The notes: generated by a model not told the origin, from the letters alone. DNA of 18,902 bases from Sulfurimonas sp. (GCA_021157485.1 JAGGWO010000080.1:1-18902); one strand, 5' to 3'. Counted from the first letter of the stretch, positions 6,152 to 14,272 are shown. Program-made: numbers and translations.

Positions 6152-7180
6152 ATGAGAATAATTATTAGTTTATTTATTTATATTTTTCTGAGTCAATCAT
6201 CTCTATATGCTGAGGTAAATAGTGCTGTAGTATTTATGTATCATCGTTTTGGTGATGATAGATACCCTTCTACAAATATAAAATTAGAGCAGTTTGAAAA
6301 GCATTTAGAATATATAGAAAAAAACAATTTTAATGTATGGCCACTTTCAAAAATTGTTCGTTATATTACAGCGGGGAAAAAGCTTCCTTTAAAAACAGTA
6401 GCATTGACTATTGATGATGCATATATAAGTACATATACAGAGGCTTACCCTAGATTAAAGAAAAGAAATTTCCCCTTTACTGTTTTTGTGAGTACAAACG
6501 CAGTAGACACTTCATCTAAAAACTATATGCATTGGGATGAAATGCGTGAGATGAGCAAAAATGGTGCTGAATTTGCTAACCACTCTTTGACACATGACTA
6601 TCTTCTTCTTCGTAAATCAGAATCTAAAGAGCAGTGGAAGAGTCGTGTTAAAATTGAAATAATGGGAGCGCAAAACAGACTCCATAAAGAGCTTGGAGAG
6701 GAAATAAATGAAAACCCTAAACTTTTTTCGTATCCATTTGGAGAGTATGATGGGTATTTGACTGTATTACTAAAAAAGTTAGATTATGTAGGAGTGACTC
6801 AAACATCTGGTGTGGTTAGTAATGAGTGTGACTTAAGAACTCTGCCGCGTTTTGCAATGGCTGAAGTTTTTGCTGACATAGATGATTTTATTTTAAAAAT
6901 AAATACACTTCCTTTGCCAATTGAGAGTCTGTCACCGACAGATCCACTGGTAACATCAGATAATCCACCACAATTAAAATTAAAACTCAAAAGAGCTATT
7001 AATAATTTACAATGCTATACGTCATCAGGAGATAGAGTCAATATGAAATGGATATCAAAAACAGAAGTGATAATTCAGGCTAAAAACCCTCTAAAAGCTC
7101 CTAGAAACAGATATACATGTACTGCTCCAGCAAAAGAGAGCAGGTGGTATTGGCATAGTAATTTATGGATTATTAAATAG
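6152..7180 (+). CDS. exported polysaccharide deacetylase (NodB-like)
   Basis: A 342-residue protein with a signal peptide (cleavage near ..SSLYA, residue 20) and a carbohydrate esterase 4 NodB domain. Motifs: FMYHRF at 28-33; TIDDAY at 86-91, where Asp88 is the expected catalytic base and Asp89 a metal ligand; NHSLTH at 143-148 with metal ligands His144 and His148; and SYPFGEYD about 50 residues later. The usual TFDDG is here TIDDA. Residues after about 260 form a separate, strand-rich C-terminal region with two cysteines (LQCYTS and YTCTAP) that I do not recognise. The protein should deacetylate an N-acetylated glycan in the periplasm, as PgaB or peptidoglycan deacetylases do; the glycan is unknown. 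RBS TAGGAAACTAA precedes the ATG. It appears monocistronic. Confidence 0.9.
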   Translation: MRIIISLFIYIFLSQSSLYAEVNSAVVFMYHRFGDDRYPSTNIKLEQFEKHLEYIEKNNFNVWPLSKIVRYITAGKKLPLKTVALTIDDAYISTYTEAYPRLKKRNFPFTVFVSTNAVDTSSKNYMHWDEMREMSKNGAEFANHSLTHDYLLLRKSESKEQWKSRVKIEIMGAQNRLHKELGEEINENPKLFSYPFGEYDGYLTVLLKKLDYVGVTQTSGVVSNECDLRTLPRFAMAEVFADIDDFILKINTLPLPIESLSPTDPLVTSDNPPQLKLKLKRAINNLQCYTSSGDRVNMKWISKTEVIIQAKNPLKAPRNRYTCTAPAKESRWYWHSNLWIIK

Positions 7181-7219
7181 TACACAATCTTACTTTTAAC
7201 TATATTGACTAAGTAAAGT

Positions 7220-7236
7220 TTAGTCTTTAAGACTAA
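7220..7236. repeat. inverted repeat upstream of the htpG promoter
   Basis: TTAGTC-TTTAA-GACTAA: perfect 6-base arms around 5 bases, ending 16 bases before the htpG -35. It has no T run after it. It may be an operator or the end of the preceding transcript. It does not match the CIRCE (HrcA) consensus. Confidence 0.4.
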
Positions 7237-7252
7237 TATAACTTGATGACAC

Positions 7253-7281
7253 TTGAAACTATTAGCTTTTTTTGCTATAAT
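7253..7281 (+). promoter_or_regulatory. sigma-70-type promoter of htpG
   Basis: TTGAAA (7253-7258), a 17-base spacer, and TATAAT (7276-7281) preceded by TGC (extended -10). The spacer ends in a T-rich tract, as is common in Campylobacterota promoters. The start codon of htpG follows 29 bases after the -10, with AAGGA at 7299-7303 as ribosome binding site. Confidence 0.8.
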
Positions 7282-7310
7282 CCTTTTACATAATATATAA
7301 GGAAATAAAA

Positions 7311-9206
7311 ATGGCAAAACATCAGTTTCAAACAGAAGCAAATCAAATATTAGACTTAATGATTCACTCACTCTATTCAAACAAAGAAATTTTCATTCGT
7401 GAGTTAGTTTCAAACGCTTCAGATGCACTAGATAAATTAAATATGTTAGTTTTAACAGATGAAAAATATAAGGGTATTACATTTAACCCAAGAATTGACA
7501 TTGTTGCAAATAAAGAGGCTAAAACTTTAACTATTAAAGACTCTGGTATCGGTATGAACGAAGAAGATTTAATGAATAATCTTGGTACTATTGCAAAATC
7601 AGGTACTAAAGCATTTTTAGAGAACTTAACAGGAGATCAAAAAGAGGACTCTAATCTCATCGGTCAGTTTGGTGTTGGTTTTTACGCTTGTTTTATGGTT
7701 GCAGACAAAGTAGAAGTCACAACTAAAAAAGCGGGTGAAGAGCAAGCATTTTTATGGACAAGTACAGGTGATGGTTCATTTGAGTTAGAAAATGCAACGC
7801 AAGATGGCCATGGTACTACAATTGTTATGCACCTTAAAGATGATGAAGATGAGTTTTTAGATGCACATCGTATTGACAGTATTATTAAAAAGTACTCTAA
7901 TCATATTCCATTCCCAATTTTTATGGACAAAGAGAAGCATATTCCTGCTGTTATGGATGATGAAGGTAAAGAAGAGTTAGAGCCATCTCGTACTGAGATT
8001 GAAAATGAGCAGATTAATAAAGCAAATGCACTTTGGACAATGGCTAAAAAAGATATATCAGATGAAGAGTATAAAGATTTTTACAGCTCGATTGCTCACT
8101 CTTCAGAAGAGCCTTTAGCTTGGATGCATAATAAAGCAGAAGGTGCAGTTGAATATACTACACTTTTTTACATTCCTTCAAAAGCTCCAATGGATTTAAA
8201 TAGAGTTGATTACCAAACAGGTATTAAGCTATATATTAATCGTGTTTTCATTACAGATGATGAAAAAGAGTTAATGCCAGTATACCTGCGTTTCCTTCGT
8301 GGTGTTATTGATTCAAAAGATTTACCACTGAATGTTTCTCGTGAGATTTTACAATCAAACGCAGTGATGCATAAAATTCAAAAATCATCAGTTAAAAAAG
8401 TTCTTTCAGAATTAGCAAAAATGGCTAAAAAAGATAGTGAAAAGTATGATGCATTTTATGCAGAGTTTGGAAATACACTAAAAGAAGGTCTTTACAATGA
8501 CTTTGATAACCGTGAAAAAATCTTAGAGCTTATGAAGTTTAATACTATCAATTCAGATACTCCTGTAATGATAGAAGATTTTGTTAAAAATGTGGATGAA
8601 GAGAAGAAAGAGATTTACTACTTAACGGGTAAAACTTCTCTGTCTTTGTTAAAAGCTTCTCCTGCTTTAGAGAGATTTAAAGCTAAGGGAATTGATGTTT
8701 TAGTTTTAAACGAAGAAGTTGACACTATTATTTTCCCTATGGTTACAGAGTATAAAGATTATAAACTGATTCCTGTAGCTGATGCTAAGTTTGAAGAGAG
8801 TGAAGAAGAGAAAAAAGCTGAAGAAGAAGTTGCAAAAACTTACGAAGGTTTAGCAAAAGAGTTTAAAGATGCACTAGGTGAGGCTGTTAAATCAGTTGAG
8901 ACTACATCTGACCTAACGGACTCTCCAGTTGCTATAAAAGTTGATAAAGAAGATCCATCTTATATGATGGCTCAGATGATGAAACAGATGGGGCAGGGTG
9001 GTGATACCCCAGAACCAGCTCCAATCTTACAGATTAATCCTAATCATGAACTTCTAATTAAGTTAAAAGACTCTGCTGATCAGAACCTTATAAATGATGC
9101 TGCACATGTACTTCTTGATCAAGCAAAACTATTTGACGGTCAAGAACTTAGTGATACAGCAGACTTTATATCTAGACTAAATAGAATTATCTCAAAAGCT
9201 CTATAA
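7311..9206 (+). CDS. htpG: molecular chaperone HtpG (Hsp90)
   Basis: A full-length 631-residue bacterial Hsp90. The N-terminal GHKL ATPase domain shows IRELVSNASDALDKL (29-43, with catalytic Glu31), DSGIGM (77-82, adenine-binding Asp77), GTIAKSGTKAF (lid, 92-102) and GQFGVGFYA (118-126). The middle domain follows (DLPLNVSREILQ carries the conserved Arg that contacts ATP). The C-terminal dimerisation domain includes the Met-rich amphipathic YMMAQMMKQMGQ segment. It is a cytosolic ATP-dependent chaperone for late folding of client proteins. A strong promoter and AAGGA RBS lie directly upstream and a hairpin plus T6 downstream, so it is probably transcribed alone. No CIRCE element is present in front of it. 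Nothing is missing or unusual in the motifs. Confidence 0.98.
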   Translation: MAKHQFQTEANQILDLMIHSLYSNKEIFIRELVSNASDALDKLNMLVLTDEKYKGITFNPRIDIVANKEAKTLTIKDSGIGMNEEDLMNNLGTIAKSGTKAFLENLTGDQKEDSNLIGQFGVGFYACFMVADKVEVTTKKAGEEQAFLWTSTGDGSFELENATQDGHGTTIVMHLKDDEDEFLDAHRIDSIIKKYSNHIPFPIFMDKEKHIPAVMDDEGKEELEPSRTEIENEQINKANALWTMAKKDISDEEYKDFYSSIAHSSEEPLAWMHNKAEGAVEYTTLFYIPSKAPMDLNRVDYQTGIKLYINRVFITDDEKELMPVYLRFLRGVIDSKDLPLNVSREILQSNAVMHKIQKSSVKKVLSELAKMAKKDSEKYDAFYAEFGNTLKEGLYNDFDNREKILELMKFNTINSDTPVMIEDFVKNVDEEKKEIYYLTGKTSLSLLKASPALERFKAKGIDVLVLNEEVDTIIFPMVTEYKDYKLIPVADAKFEESEEEKKAEEEVAKTYEGLAKEFKDALGEAVKSVETTSDLTDSPVAIKVDKEDPSYMMAQMMKQMGQGGDTPEPAPILQINPNHELLIKLKDSADQNLINDAAHVLLDQAKLFDGQELSDTADFISRLNRIISKAL

Positions 9207-9211
9207 CTATT

Positions 9212-9258
9212 TTGAATGAGTGCATTTGTAGCACTTGTTCAACAACTTACACTTTTTT
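9212..9258 (+). terminator. probable htpG terminator
   Basis: A 12-pair stem, 9212-9223 with 9231-9242 (core GAATGAGTGC / GCACTTGTTC, two G-T pairs, 7-base loop), starts 5 bases after the htpG stop. A T6 run follows at 9253-9258, ten bases past the stem. The distance to the T run is longer than in a standard intrinsic terminator. Confidence 0.5.
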
Positions 9259-9304
9259 GTGATAAATATATATAAAGAGATGAAATATATGTTACTTTGT
9301 AAAT

Positions 9305-9784
9305 ATGGAAAAAACAATAGAAAGAAGAACATTGAAAAATAGAGCGGTACGTTTCCTTGTTCAAAAGGCACAGAAGATATGCTTGGATTATTTTGGATAT
9401 GATTATGAGTACTTACCAACAGAAGCTATTGCAGAACTAGGTGTAGAACTAGACTTGATTGATCACTTGGTTGAAGATTATGTAATTCAAATAATAAAAT
9501 CAGATGCTGTATTTAGAGAGGCTCTTACAACTTTAAAAGAAGCCAAAGCAAATAATAAAGCCTTGGATTATACTGCGTTTAGAAACTTAGCACACAAAAA
9601 TTTAGGTGTTGCAAGAAATCTTCGTATTAAGGATTCCGCTCAAGTTTTAGAAGATTTACTGAAAAAAGATGATTTAGCCTATCTTGAACACTCTTTAGAG
9701 ATACTCAAAGCTTGTGCTATTAAGTTGAACCCAGTAAGTGCCTATGATGCACTTTACCTTATTCAAATTAAAAGTTCTTTTTAA
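9305..9784 (+). CDS. hypothetical protein, predicted all-helical (159 aa)
   Basis: No family recognised. The N-terminus is basic (MEKTIERRTLKNRAVRFLVQKAQK), then the protein is acidic and helical with regular leucine spacing (LGVELDLIDHLVEDYVIQIIKS; VLEDLLKKDDLAYLEHSLEILKACAIKL). There is no signal peptide or membrane segment, so it is probably cytoplasmic. The ATG at 9305 lacks a Shine-Dalgarno; an in-frame TTG ten codons on is a weaker alternative. It follows htpG but is separated by a likely terminator, so the two may be independent. One helical feature to note is the absence of glycine-rich or catalytic motifs, consistent with an adaptor or binding role, but this is only a description. 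Confidence 0.7.
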   Translation: MEKTIERRTLKNRAVRFLVQKAQKICLDYFGYDYEYLPTEAIAELGVELDLIDHLVEDYVIQIIKSDAVFREALTTLKEAKANNKALDYTAFRNLAHKNLGVARNLRIKDSAQVLEDLLKKDDLAYLEHSLEILKACAIKLNPVSAYDALYLIQIKSSF

Positions 9785-9793
9785 ATAATATAA

Positions 9794-9955
9794 TTATTTT
9801 ACAGAATTTGATACCTTCTCCAGTATATTTTTTGGTTTAGCACTAAACGTAGTTTTTTTCTCAATAGGAAGTGCAAATGCCAATAAAATAAATACAAATG
9901 AAAAAATAATTCCACCCAATATACTTAAAATGATTTTTAATTTAAAGTCATTCAT
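9794..9955 (-). CDS. small single-pass membrane protein (53 aa)
   Basis: An open frame from ATG at 9955 to TAA at 9794. The protein begins MNDFKLKIILSILGGIIF and has one strongly hydrophobic segment (about residues 8-30: IILSILGGIIFSFVFILLAFALP) followed by a basic tail (IEKKTTFSAKPKNILEKVSNSVK, about residues 31-53). AGAGGA lies 6 bases before the ATG, a good ribosome binding site. It starts 23 bases after the stop of the 98-residue membrane protein gene on the same strand, so the two are probably co-transcribed. Function is not recognised; small proteins of this shape are often subunits or regulators of membrane complexes, but no partner can be named. Confidence 0.65.
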   Translation of the reverse strand: MNDFKLKIILSILGGIIFSFVFILLAFALPIEKKTTFSAKPKNILEKVSNSVK

Positions 9956-9978
9956 ATTTATCCTCTAGTTTTAGTAGA

Positions 9979-10275
9979 TTAGCTCTGTTTATTTGTCATA
10001 TATACCCAAAATTCTTTGTGTGTATGACCCTTGTTTAAAAAATATATCTGTAAAATGGAAACTCGATATAGTGTTATAAACATCTTCGCAAATGGCACAA
10101 AAAGACTTAGTCCAACAAGTGTTGATTGCTGCTTATCACCTTTAGAGTTCATCATCTCTTGCATACCAATATTTTTGCTAAGGTACATCCCAAAAAGTAT
10201 CGAGAACAAGAAGTTTAGTATAAGTCCAAAAATTATGTAGGCTATAAAGTCTTGCTCATTAATTCCAGCTATCAT
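9979..10275 (-). CDS. hypothetical membrane protein (98 aa)
   Basis: No family recognised with confidence. Hydrophobic segments lie at about residues 10-30 (FIAYIIFGLILNFLFSILFG) and 53-80 (LVGLSLFVPFAKMFITLYRVSILQIYFL), joined by a polar loop (NIGMQEMMNSKGDKQQ) with a hydrophilic C-terminus. AAGGA lies 10 bases before the ATG, a rather long spacing. The gene sits between the DUF3817 gene (41 bases upstream) and the 53-residue membrane protein gene (23 bases downstream), all on the minus strand. The set of three very small membrane proteins in a row suggests one operon of membrane-associated factors. Confidence 0.72.
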   Translation of the reverse strand: MIAGINEQDFIAYIIFGLILNFLFSILFGMYLSKNIGMQEMMNSKGDKQQSTLVGLSLFVPFAKMFITLYRVSILQIYFLNKGHTHKEFWVYMTNKQS

Positions 10276-10316
10276 TTAGTTATATTCCTTGATTTAATAG
10301 TGACATTGTATCAAAT

Positions 10317-10607
10317 TTATGCATAAGCATTTATTTTTTTCTTAGTAAAGAAAGTTCCAAAAGGAATAAGTGAAGCGATGAAAAAGATTATGTTCTCTTT
10401 AAATGCCCATTTAGTATCTTGCCAAGCTACAACTAAAAGTACTAAGAATATTATAAAAAGAACACCATGTGCCATTCCTGCGATTTTGACAGCCATAGGC
10501 ATTCCAAACATATATTTCATCGGCATTGCTATGAAAAGAAGTAGTAGATAAGACCAGCCTTCTATTGTATTGATAAGTGAGAACTTTTTTACACTATTAT
10601 TAATCAT
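10317..10607 (-). CDS. DUF3817 domain-containing integral membrane protein
   Basis: A 96-residue protein with the DUF3817 pattern: FSLINTIEGWSYLLLLFIAMPMKYMFGMP near the N-terminus, then AGMAHGVLFIIFLVLL. Three membrane segments are predicted at about 15-33, 40-62 and 70-88, with a basic C-terminus (TKKKINAYA). The conserved EG, AMPxKY and HG motifs are all present. Members of this family occur widely in bacteria as uncharacterised inner-membrane proteins. The likely Shine-Dalgarno AGAGGA is unusually far (about 12 bases) from the ATG. It is divergent from oadG, with 157 bases between, and probably starts the minus-strand set of three small membrane genes. Confidence 0.85.
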   Translation of the reverse strand: MINNSVKKFSLINTIEGWSYLLLLFIAMPMKYMFGMPMAVKIAGMAHGVLFIIFLVLLVVAWQDTKWAFKENIIFFIASLIPFGTFFTKKKINAYA

Positions 10608-10728
10608 TTTTTTGTTTTTTCCTCTGTAGGGGATTGTTTTTTTGGAAGTATATAATCAAAAGGTAACAATTATCCCATATTTAAAAAATTACAAAGTAGA
10701 GCAAAACTTTATTTAAACATCTTTACAC

Positions 10729-10758
10729 TATACTAAGCTTACAAATTATGATTAAAGG
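10729..10758 (+). promoter_or_regulatory. probable oadGAB promoter -10 and ribosome binding site
   Basis: TATACT at 10729-10734 is a good -10 hexamer; the -35 region (CTTTAT near 10707) is weak. AAAGG at 10754-10758 lies 6 bases before the oadG ATG. The rest of the 157-base divergent gap (10608-10764) is T- and A-rich with no further structure recognised. Confidence 0.5.
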
Positions 10759-10764
10759 TAATTT

Positions 10765-10989
10765 ATGGAGACTAACCTCATATTAGAGGGTTTTAAATTT
10801 ATGGGATTGGGAATGGGAACAGTTTTTCTATTCTTAATTATTATGATAGTATGTATGAATCTTATGTCAACTATTATTCATAAATTTTTCCCTGAACCAC
10901 AACCGAGTGCAACGCCACCGGCGCAAAAAGATAACAAAAAAATTATTGCAGCTATAACTGCAGCAATTTCTCATCATAGACAAGGTTAA
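10765..10989 (+). CDS. oadG: oxaloacetate decarboxylase gamma subunit (OadG)
   Basis: A 74-residue OadG. One transmembrane helix at about residues 10-33 (FKFMGLGMGTVFLFLIIMIVCMNLM) carries the family's MGxGMGxVFxFL pattern, followed by a Pro-rich linker (PEPQPSATPPAQ) and a cytoplasmic tail that ends with HHRQG. In known enzymes the histidine-containing gamma tail coordinates Zn and holds the alpha subunit to the membrane beta subunit. It is the first gene of the oadG-oadA-oadB unit, 8 bases before oadA. A small size is normal for this subunit. Confidence 0.9.
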   Translation: METNLILEGFKFMGLGMGTVFLFLIIMIVCMNLMSTIIHKFFPEPQPSATPPAQKDNKKIIAAITAAISHHRQG

Positions 10990-10997
10990 GGATAATA

Positions 10998-12794
10998 ATG
11001 GCTAAGAAATTTATAGATGTAATGGATACAACTTTTAGGGATGGCTTCCAATCAGTTTTTGGTGGTCGTGTACTAATGAAGGATTTTTTGCCAGCTGTTG
11101 AGGCTGCGAAAAAAGCTGGAATAAATCACTTTGAGTTTGGTGGTGGAGCAAGATTTCAATCTCTGTACTTCTACTTAAGAGAAGATGCATTTGAAATGAT
11201 GGATGAGTTTAGAAAGATTGTTGGTCCAGATGCTAACCTTCAAACTCTTGCTCGTGGTGTAAATACTGTTATGTTGGATACAGGTTCTAAAGAACTAATT
11301 GATTTACATGCAAAAATGTTTAAAAAACACGGTACGACTACTATTCGTAACTTTGACGCTTTAAATGACGTTGAAAACTTAAAATATTCAGGTGAGAGAA
11401 TCTCTCATCATGGACTTAAGCATGAAGTAGTTGTAACTATGATGGATTTACCACCAGGGTGCCACGGTGCTCATAATGTTGAATTTTATGAGAAGACACT
11501 ACGCGATATTTTAGATGCTGGTATTCCATATGATAGCATCTGTTTTAAAGATGCATCTGGTACTTCAAATCCTCAAAAGGTATTTGAAACTATTAAAATG
11601 GCTAGAAGTTTAGTTCCAGAAGGAACACACTTACGTCTTCATACTCATGAAACTGCTGGTGTTTCTGTTTCTGCTTATATGGCAGCATTAGAAGCTGGTG
11701 TTGATGGTATTGATATGGCTGCTGCTCCGGTTAGTGGTGGTACTTCTCAACCAGATATATTAACTATGCTTCATGCAACTAAGGGAATGAATTTTGACCT
11801 TGGTGGTTTAGAGATTGGTAAGATTTTAACATATGAAAAAGAGTTACAAAATTGTCTTTCTGATTATTTTATACCACCAGAAGCAACAATGGTTTCTCCA
11901 ATTATTCCATTCTCACCAATGCCAGGTGGTGCACTTACTGCAAATACTCAAATGATGCGTGACAACGACATTTTAGATAAGTTTCCAGAAGTTATTGCCG
12001 CTATGCAAGAGGTAGTTGAAAAAGGTGGTTACGGTACATCTGTAACACCTGTCTCGCAGTTTTATTTTCAGCAAGCACTTAACAATGTTATGCAAGGTCC
12101 ATGGAACGCTATCGCACCAGGTTATGGAAGAATGGTGCTTGGATATTTTGGTAAAACTCCAGTTGCTCCAGATCCAGAGATTATGAAAATAGCTTCTGAG
12201 AAGTTAAATTTACTTCCAACAACAGAAAAGGCGTTAGATTTAGCAGATGCTGATCCAGCGAAGTCTTTGGAAAATTGGATTAATAGACTTAAAGAGGAAG
12301 ATATTGAGATAACAGAAGAAAATATCTTTATTGCAGCAGCATGTCAAGATAAAGGTATCGCATTCCTTAAAGGTGAAGGCGAGTTAAACGTACGTAAAAT
12401 ATCAGAAATGAAAAAAGATTGTGAAGAAGGAAGTTCAATGGGTAGTGGAAATTATACAGTAGTAGTAGATGGTCAAAAATTTAGTGTTCAAGTTGCAGAA
12501 GGTGACGCAAATATTCAAGTTGTGGCAGTAGATGGTGAGGCGGCAATAGCAGCCCCAACTCCGAATGCACCTATAGGTGACGGTGTAGAAATTAAAGCAT
12601 TACTTCCAGGTAGTGTTTGGAAAATAGTTGCTAATCCAGGTCAAAGTGTAAATGAAGGTGATGTGCTTATGATTCTAGAGTCTATGAAAATGGAAATAGA
12701 TGTTATCGCACCAAAAGGCGGAGTACTTAAAACTATAAATGTTGCTACAAATGATAAAGTTGTAGAAGGTCAAGTCGTAGCTGTTATAGGATAA
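10998..12794 (+). CDS. oadA: oxaloacetate decarboxylase alpha subunit-like biotin carboxyltransferase
   Basis: A 598-residue protein with a carboxyltransferase TIM barrel (about 1-290), a PYC/OADA helical domain (about 300-470, with FSPMPGGAL and [12 protein letters not shown]) and a C-terminal biotinyl domain (about 528-598, ESMKME with biotin Lys564). Active-site residues: Asp15 in TTFRDG, Lys184 in CFKDASG, and metal ligands His215 and His217 in LRLHTH. It should transfer a carboxyl group from the substrate to biotin, then to the OadB channel. The sequence differs from standard OadA/PycB at usually fixed positions: GFQS replaces AHQS, and [11 protein letters not shown] replaces the W-rich EVWGGATFD block. 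The true substrate could thus be something other than oxaloacetate. GGATAA RBS 6 bases before the ATG; tightly linked to oadG and oadB. Confidence 0.9.
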   Translation: MAKKFIDVMDTTFRDGFQSVFGGRVLMKDFLPAVEAAKKAGINHFEFGGGARFQSLYFYLREDAFEMMDEFRKIVGPDANLQTLARGVNTVMLDTGSKELIDLHAKMFKKHGTTTIRNFDALNDVENLKYSGERISHHGLKHEVVVTMMDLPPGCHGAHNVEFYEKTLRDILDAGIPYDSICFKDASGTSNPQKVFETIKMARSLVPEGTHLRLHTHETAGVSVSAYMAALEAGVDGIDMAAAPVSGGTSQPDILTMLHATKGMNFDLGGLEIGKILTYEKELQNCLSDYFIPPEATMVSPIIPFSPMPGGALTANTQMMRDNDILDKFPEVIAAMQEVVEKGGYGTSVTPVSQFYFQQALNNVMQGPWNAIAPGYGRMVLGYFGKTPVAPDPEIMKIASEKLNLLPTTEKALDLADADPAKSLENWINRLKEEDIEITEENIFIAAACQDKGIAFLKGEGELNVRKISEMKKDCEEGSSMGSGNYTVVVDGQKFSVQVAEGDANIQVVAVDGEAAIAAPTPNAPIGDGVEIKALLPGSVWKIVANPGQSVNEGDVLMILESMKMEIDVIAPKGGVLKTINVATNDKVVEGQVVAVIG

Positions 12795-12798
12795 GCGA

Positions 12799-14124
12799 AT
12801 GAAAAATATTCTAATGAAATTACTTGCCTTGTTTATGCTTTTTACATTTACAAGTGCATTAGCGAACGAGCATGTAACAGCAGATGCTAAAATGTCAGCG
12901 CATCAAGAAGAGACTTATCATACAAAGCCTTTTTCTGAAATGGTTGGTGGATTTTTAAAATCTACGGGTGTTAATGCATTTTTAAACCCAGATCCAGAAG
13001 AAATGAATGCTCATGGTGAAGAGATGAGCGACTTCCATAAATCATGGGGTCGTATTATTATGATTATTATTACATTCTTTCTGTTTTGGTTAGCAATTAA
13101 GAAAGGATTTGAGCCTCTTTTGCTTTTACCAATCGCTTTTGGTGGACTTTTAGCCAATATTCCAGTTGCAGGTATTGCTGGAGAGCATGGATTTTTAGGT
13201 GTTATATATAATATGGGTCTTTCAAATGAGATGTTTCCTATTATTATCTTTATGGGTGTTGGAGCTATGACTGATTTTGGTCCACTTCTCTCAAATCCTA
13301 AAACAGCACTTTTAGGTGGAGCAGCTCAATTTGGTATCTTTGGAACCTTGGTTGGTGCAGTTGCACTTTCTCAAGCTGGATTTGTTGATTTTACTCTGCA
13401 GCAAGCATCGGCAATTTCAATTATTGGTGGTGCGGATGGTCCAACATCTATCTTTATAGCTACTAAACTTGCACCTGAGCTTCTTGGAGCTATTGCGGTT
13501 GCATCTTATAGTTATATGGCGATGGTACCAATTATTCAACCTCCGATTATGAAAGCATTAACAACAGATGCAGAGAGAAAAATCAAAATGACTACACTCC
13601 GTCATGTGTCTCGTTTAGAGAAGTTAGTTTTCCCTATTATGGTTCTAACTCTTGCGATTTTAGTATTACCAGAATCAACACCACTAATTGGTGCGTTTAT
13701 GTTTGGTAACTTCTTAAAAGAATCAGGTGTTGTTGAGCGTCTAAATGATACTCTTCAAAATTCACTTATCAATATAGTAACTATTTTCTTAGGTCTTGGT
13801 GTTGGTTCTAAACTAGCAGCTGATCAGTTCTTAGTTCCAGATACTATGTTTATTATGGCTCTTGGTATTATTGCATTCTCAGTAGGTACTGCTTCTGGTG
13901 TTCTTATGGCTAAAGTAATGAATATGTTCCCAGGACATAAAGTTAATCCATTAATCGGTTCTGCTGGAGTTTCAGCAGTTCCAATGGCAGCTCGTGTATC
14001 AAATAAAGTTGGTATGGAGTATGACCGTTCTAACATGCTTCTTATGCATGCTATGGGTCCAAATGTAGCAGGAGTAATAGGTTCAGCAGTAGCAGCGGGA
14101 GTTTTAATCTCACTGTTTCAGTAA
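12799..14124 (+). CDS. oadB: sodium-translocating decarboxylase beta subunit (OadB)
   Basis: A 441-residue polytopic membrane protein of the OadB/MmdB/GcdB family. Core motifs: [33 protein letters not shown] (about 149-181, family signature near the first Na+ site), [12 protein letters not shown] (208-219, conserved Asp213), and C-terminal [18 protein letters not shown]. It decarboxylates carboxybiotin on OadA and exports Na+. The N-terminus is extended by a signal-peptide-like helix ([22 protein letters not shown], residues 1-22) and about 60 polar residues rich in His and Glu before the first core helix at about 86. Klebsiella-type OadB lacks much of this region. It begins 4 bases after the oadA stop, so coupling is likely. 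Closely related to glutaconyl- or methylmalonyl-CoA decarboxylase beta subunits. Confidence 0.93.
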   Translation: MKNILMKLLALFMLFTFTSALANEHVTADAKMSAHQEETYHTKPFSEMVGGFLKSTGVNAFLNPDPEEMNAHGEEMSDFHKSWGRIIMIIITFFLFWLAIKKGFEPLLLLPIAFGGLLANIPVAGIAGEHGFLGVIYNMGLSNEMFPIIIFMGVGAMTDFGPLLSNPKTALLGGAAQFGIFGTLVGAVALSQAGFVDFTLQQASAISIIGGADGPTSIFIATKLAPELLGAIAVASYSYMAMVPIIQPPIMKALTTDAERKIKMTTLRHVSRLEKLVFPIMVLTLAILVLPESTPLIGAFMFGNFLKESGVVERLNDTLQNSLINIVTIFLGLGVGSKLAADQFLVPDTMFIMALGIIAFSVGTASGVLMAKVMNMFPGHKVNPLIGSAGVSAVPMAARVSNKVGMEYDRSNMLLMHAMGPNVAGVIGSAVAAGVLISLFQ

Positions 14125-14135
14125 AATCTAAATAG

Positions 14136-14202
14136 CGGCGCGATTGCGTCGTTACTTCTTCGTCATGTGCAATAGCACACTTCCTCATCAGTGCCTAGCA
14201 CT
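14136..14202. repeat. tandem three-hairpin GC-rich element downstream of oadB
   Basis: Three short hairpins in 67 bases: CGGCGC-GATT-GCGTCG (14136-14151, one G-T pair), TGTGC-AATA-GCACA (14166-14179) and AGTGC-CTA-GCACT (14190-14202). Between them lie two near-identical 12-base spacers, ACTTCTTCGTCA (14154-14165) and ACTTCCTCATCA (14179-14190), exactly 25 bases apart. The element is much richer in GC than its surroundings. It sits 11 bases after the oadB stop in a convergent gap and lacks a T run. It may be an interspersed repeat (REP-like), an mRNA 3' stabiliser or a small structured RNA; the sequence alone does not decide. Confidence 0.6.
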
Positions 14203-14272
14203 CACACCACTCTTTAAATTTATTCGACGTTATCTATTATGATTTTATTAATTGAAAGAAAAAGAAAGAAGT

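Noticed and set aside
9288..9341. ATG at 9288 as the start of the gene after htpG
   Set aside because: It is in a different frame and stops after about 17 codons.
14057..14188. Minus-strand small frame starting MRKCAIAHDEEVTTQ through the hairpin element
   Set aside because: No ribosome binding site, and it runs antisense into oadB with a low-complexity leucine-rich end. Better explained as a by-product of the structured repeat.
14190..14202. AGTGCCTAGCACTC read as half of a CIRCE (HrcA) element
   Set aside because: CIRCE needs TTAGCACTC and GAGTGCTAA nine bases apart; here the arms are three bases apart, and the site lies at a gene end with no chaperone gene nearby.
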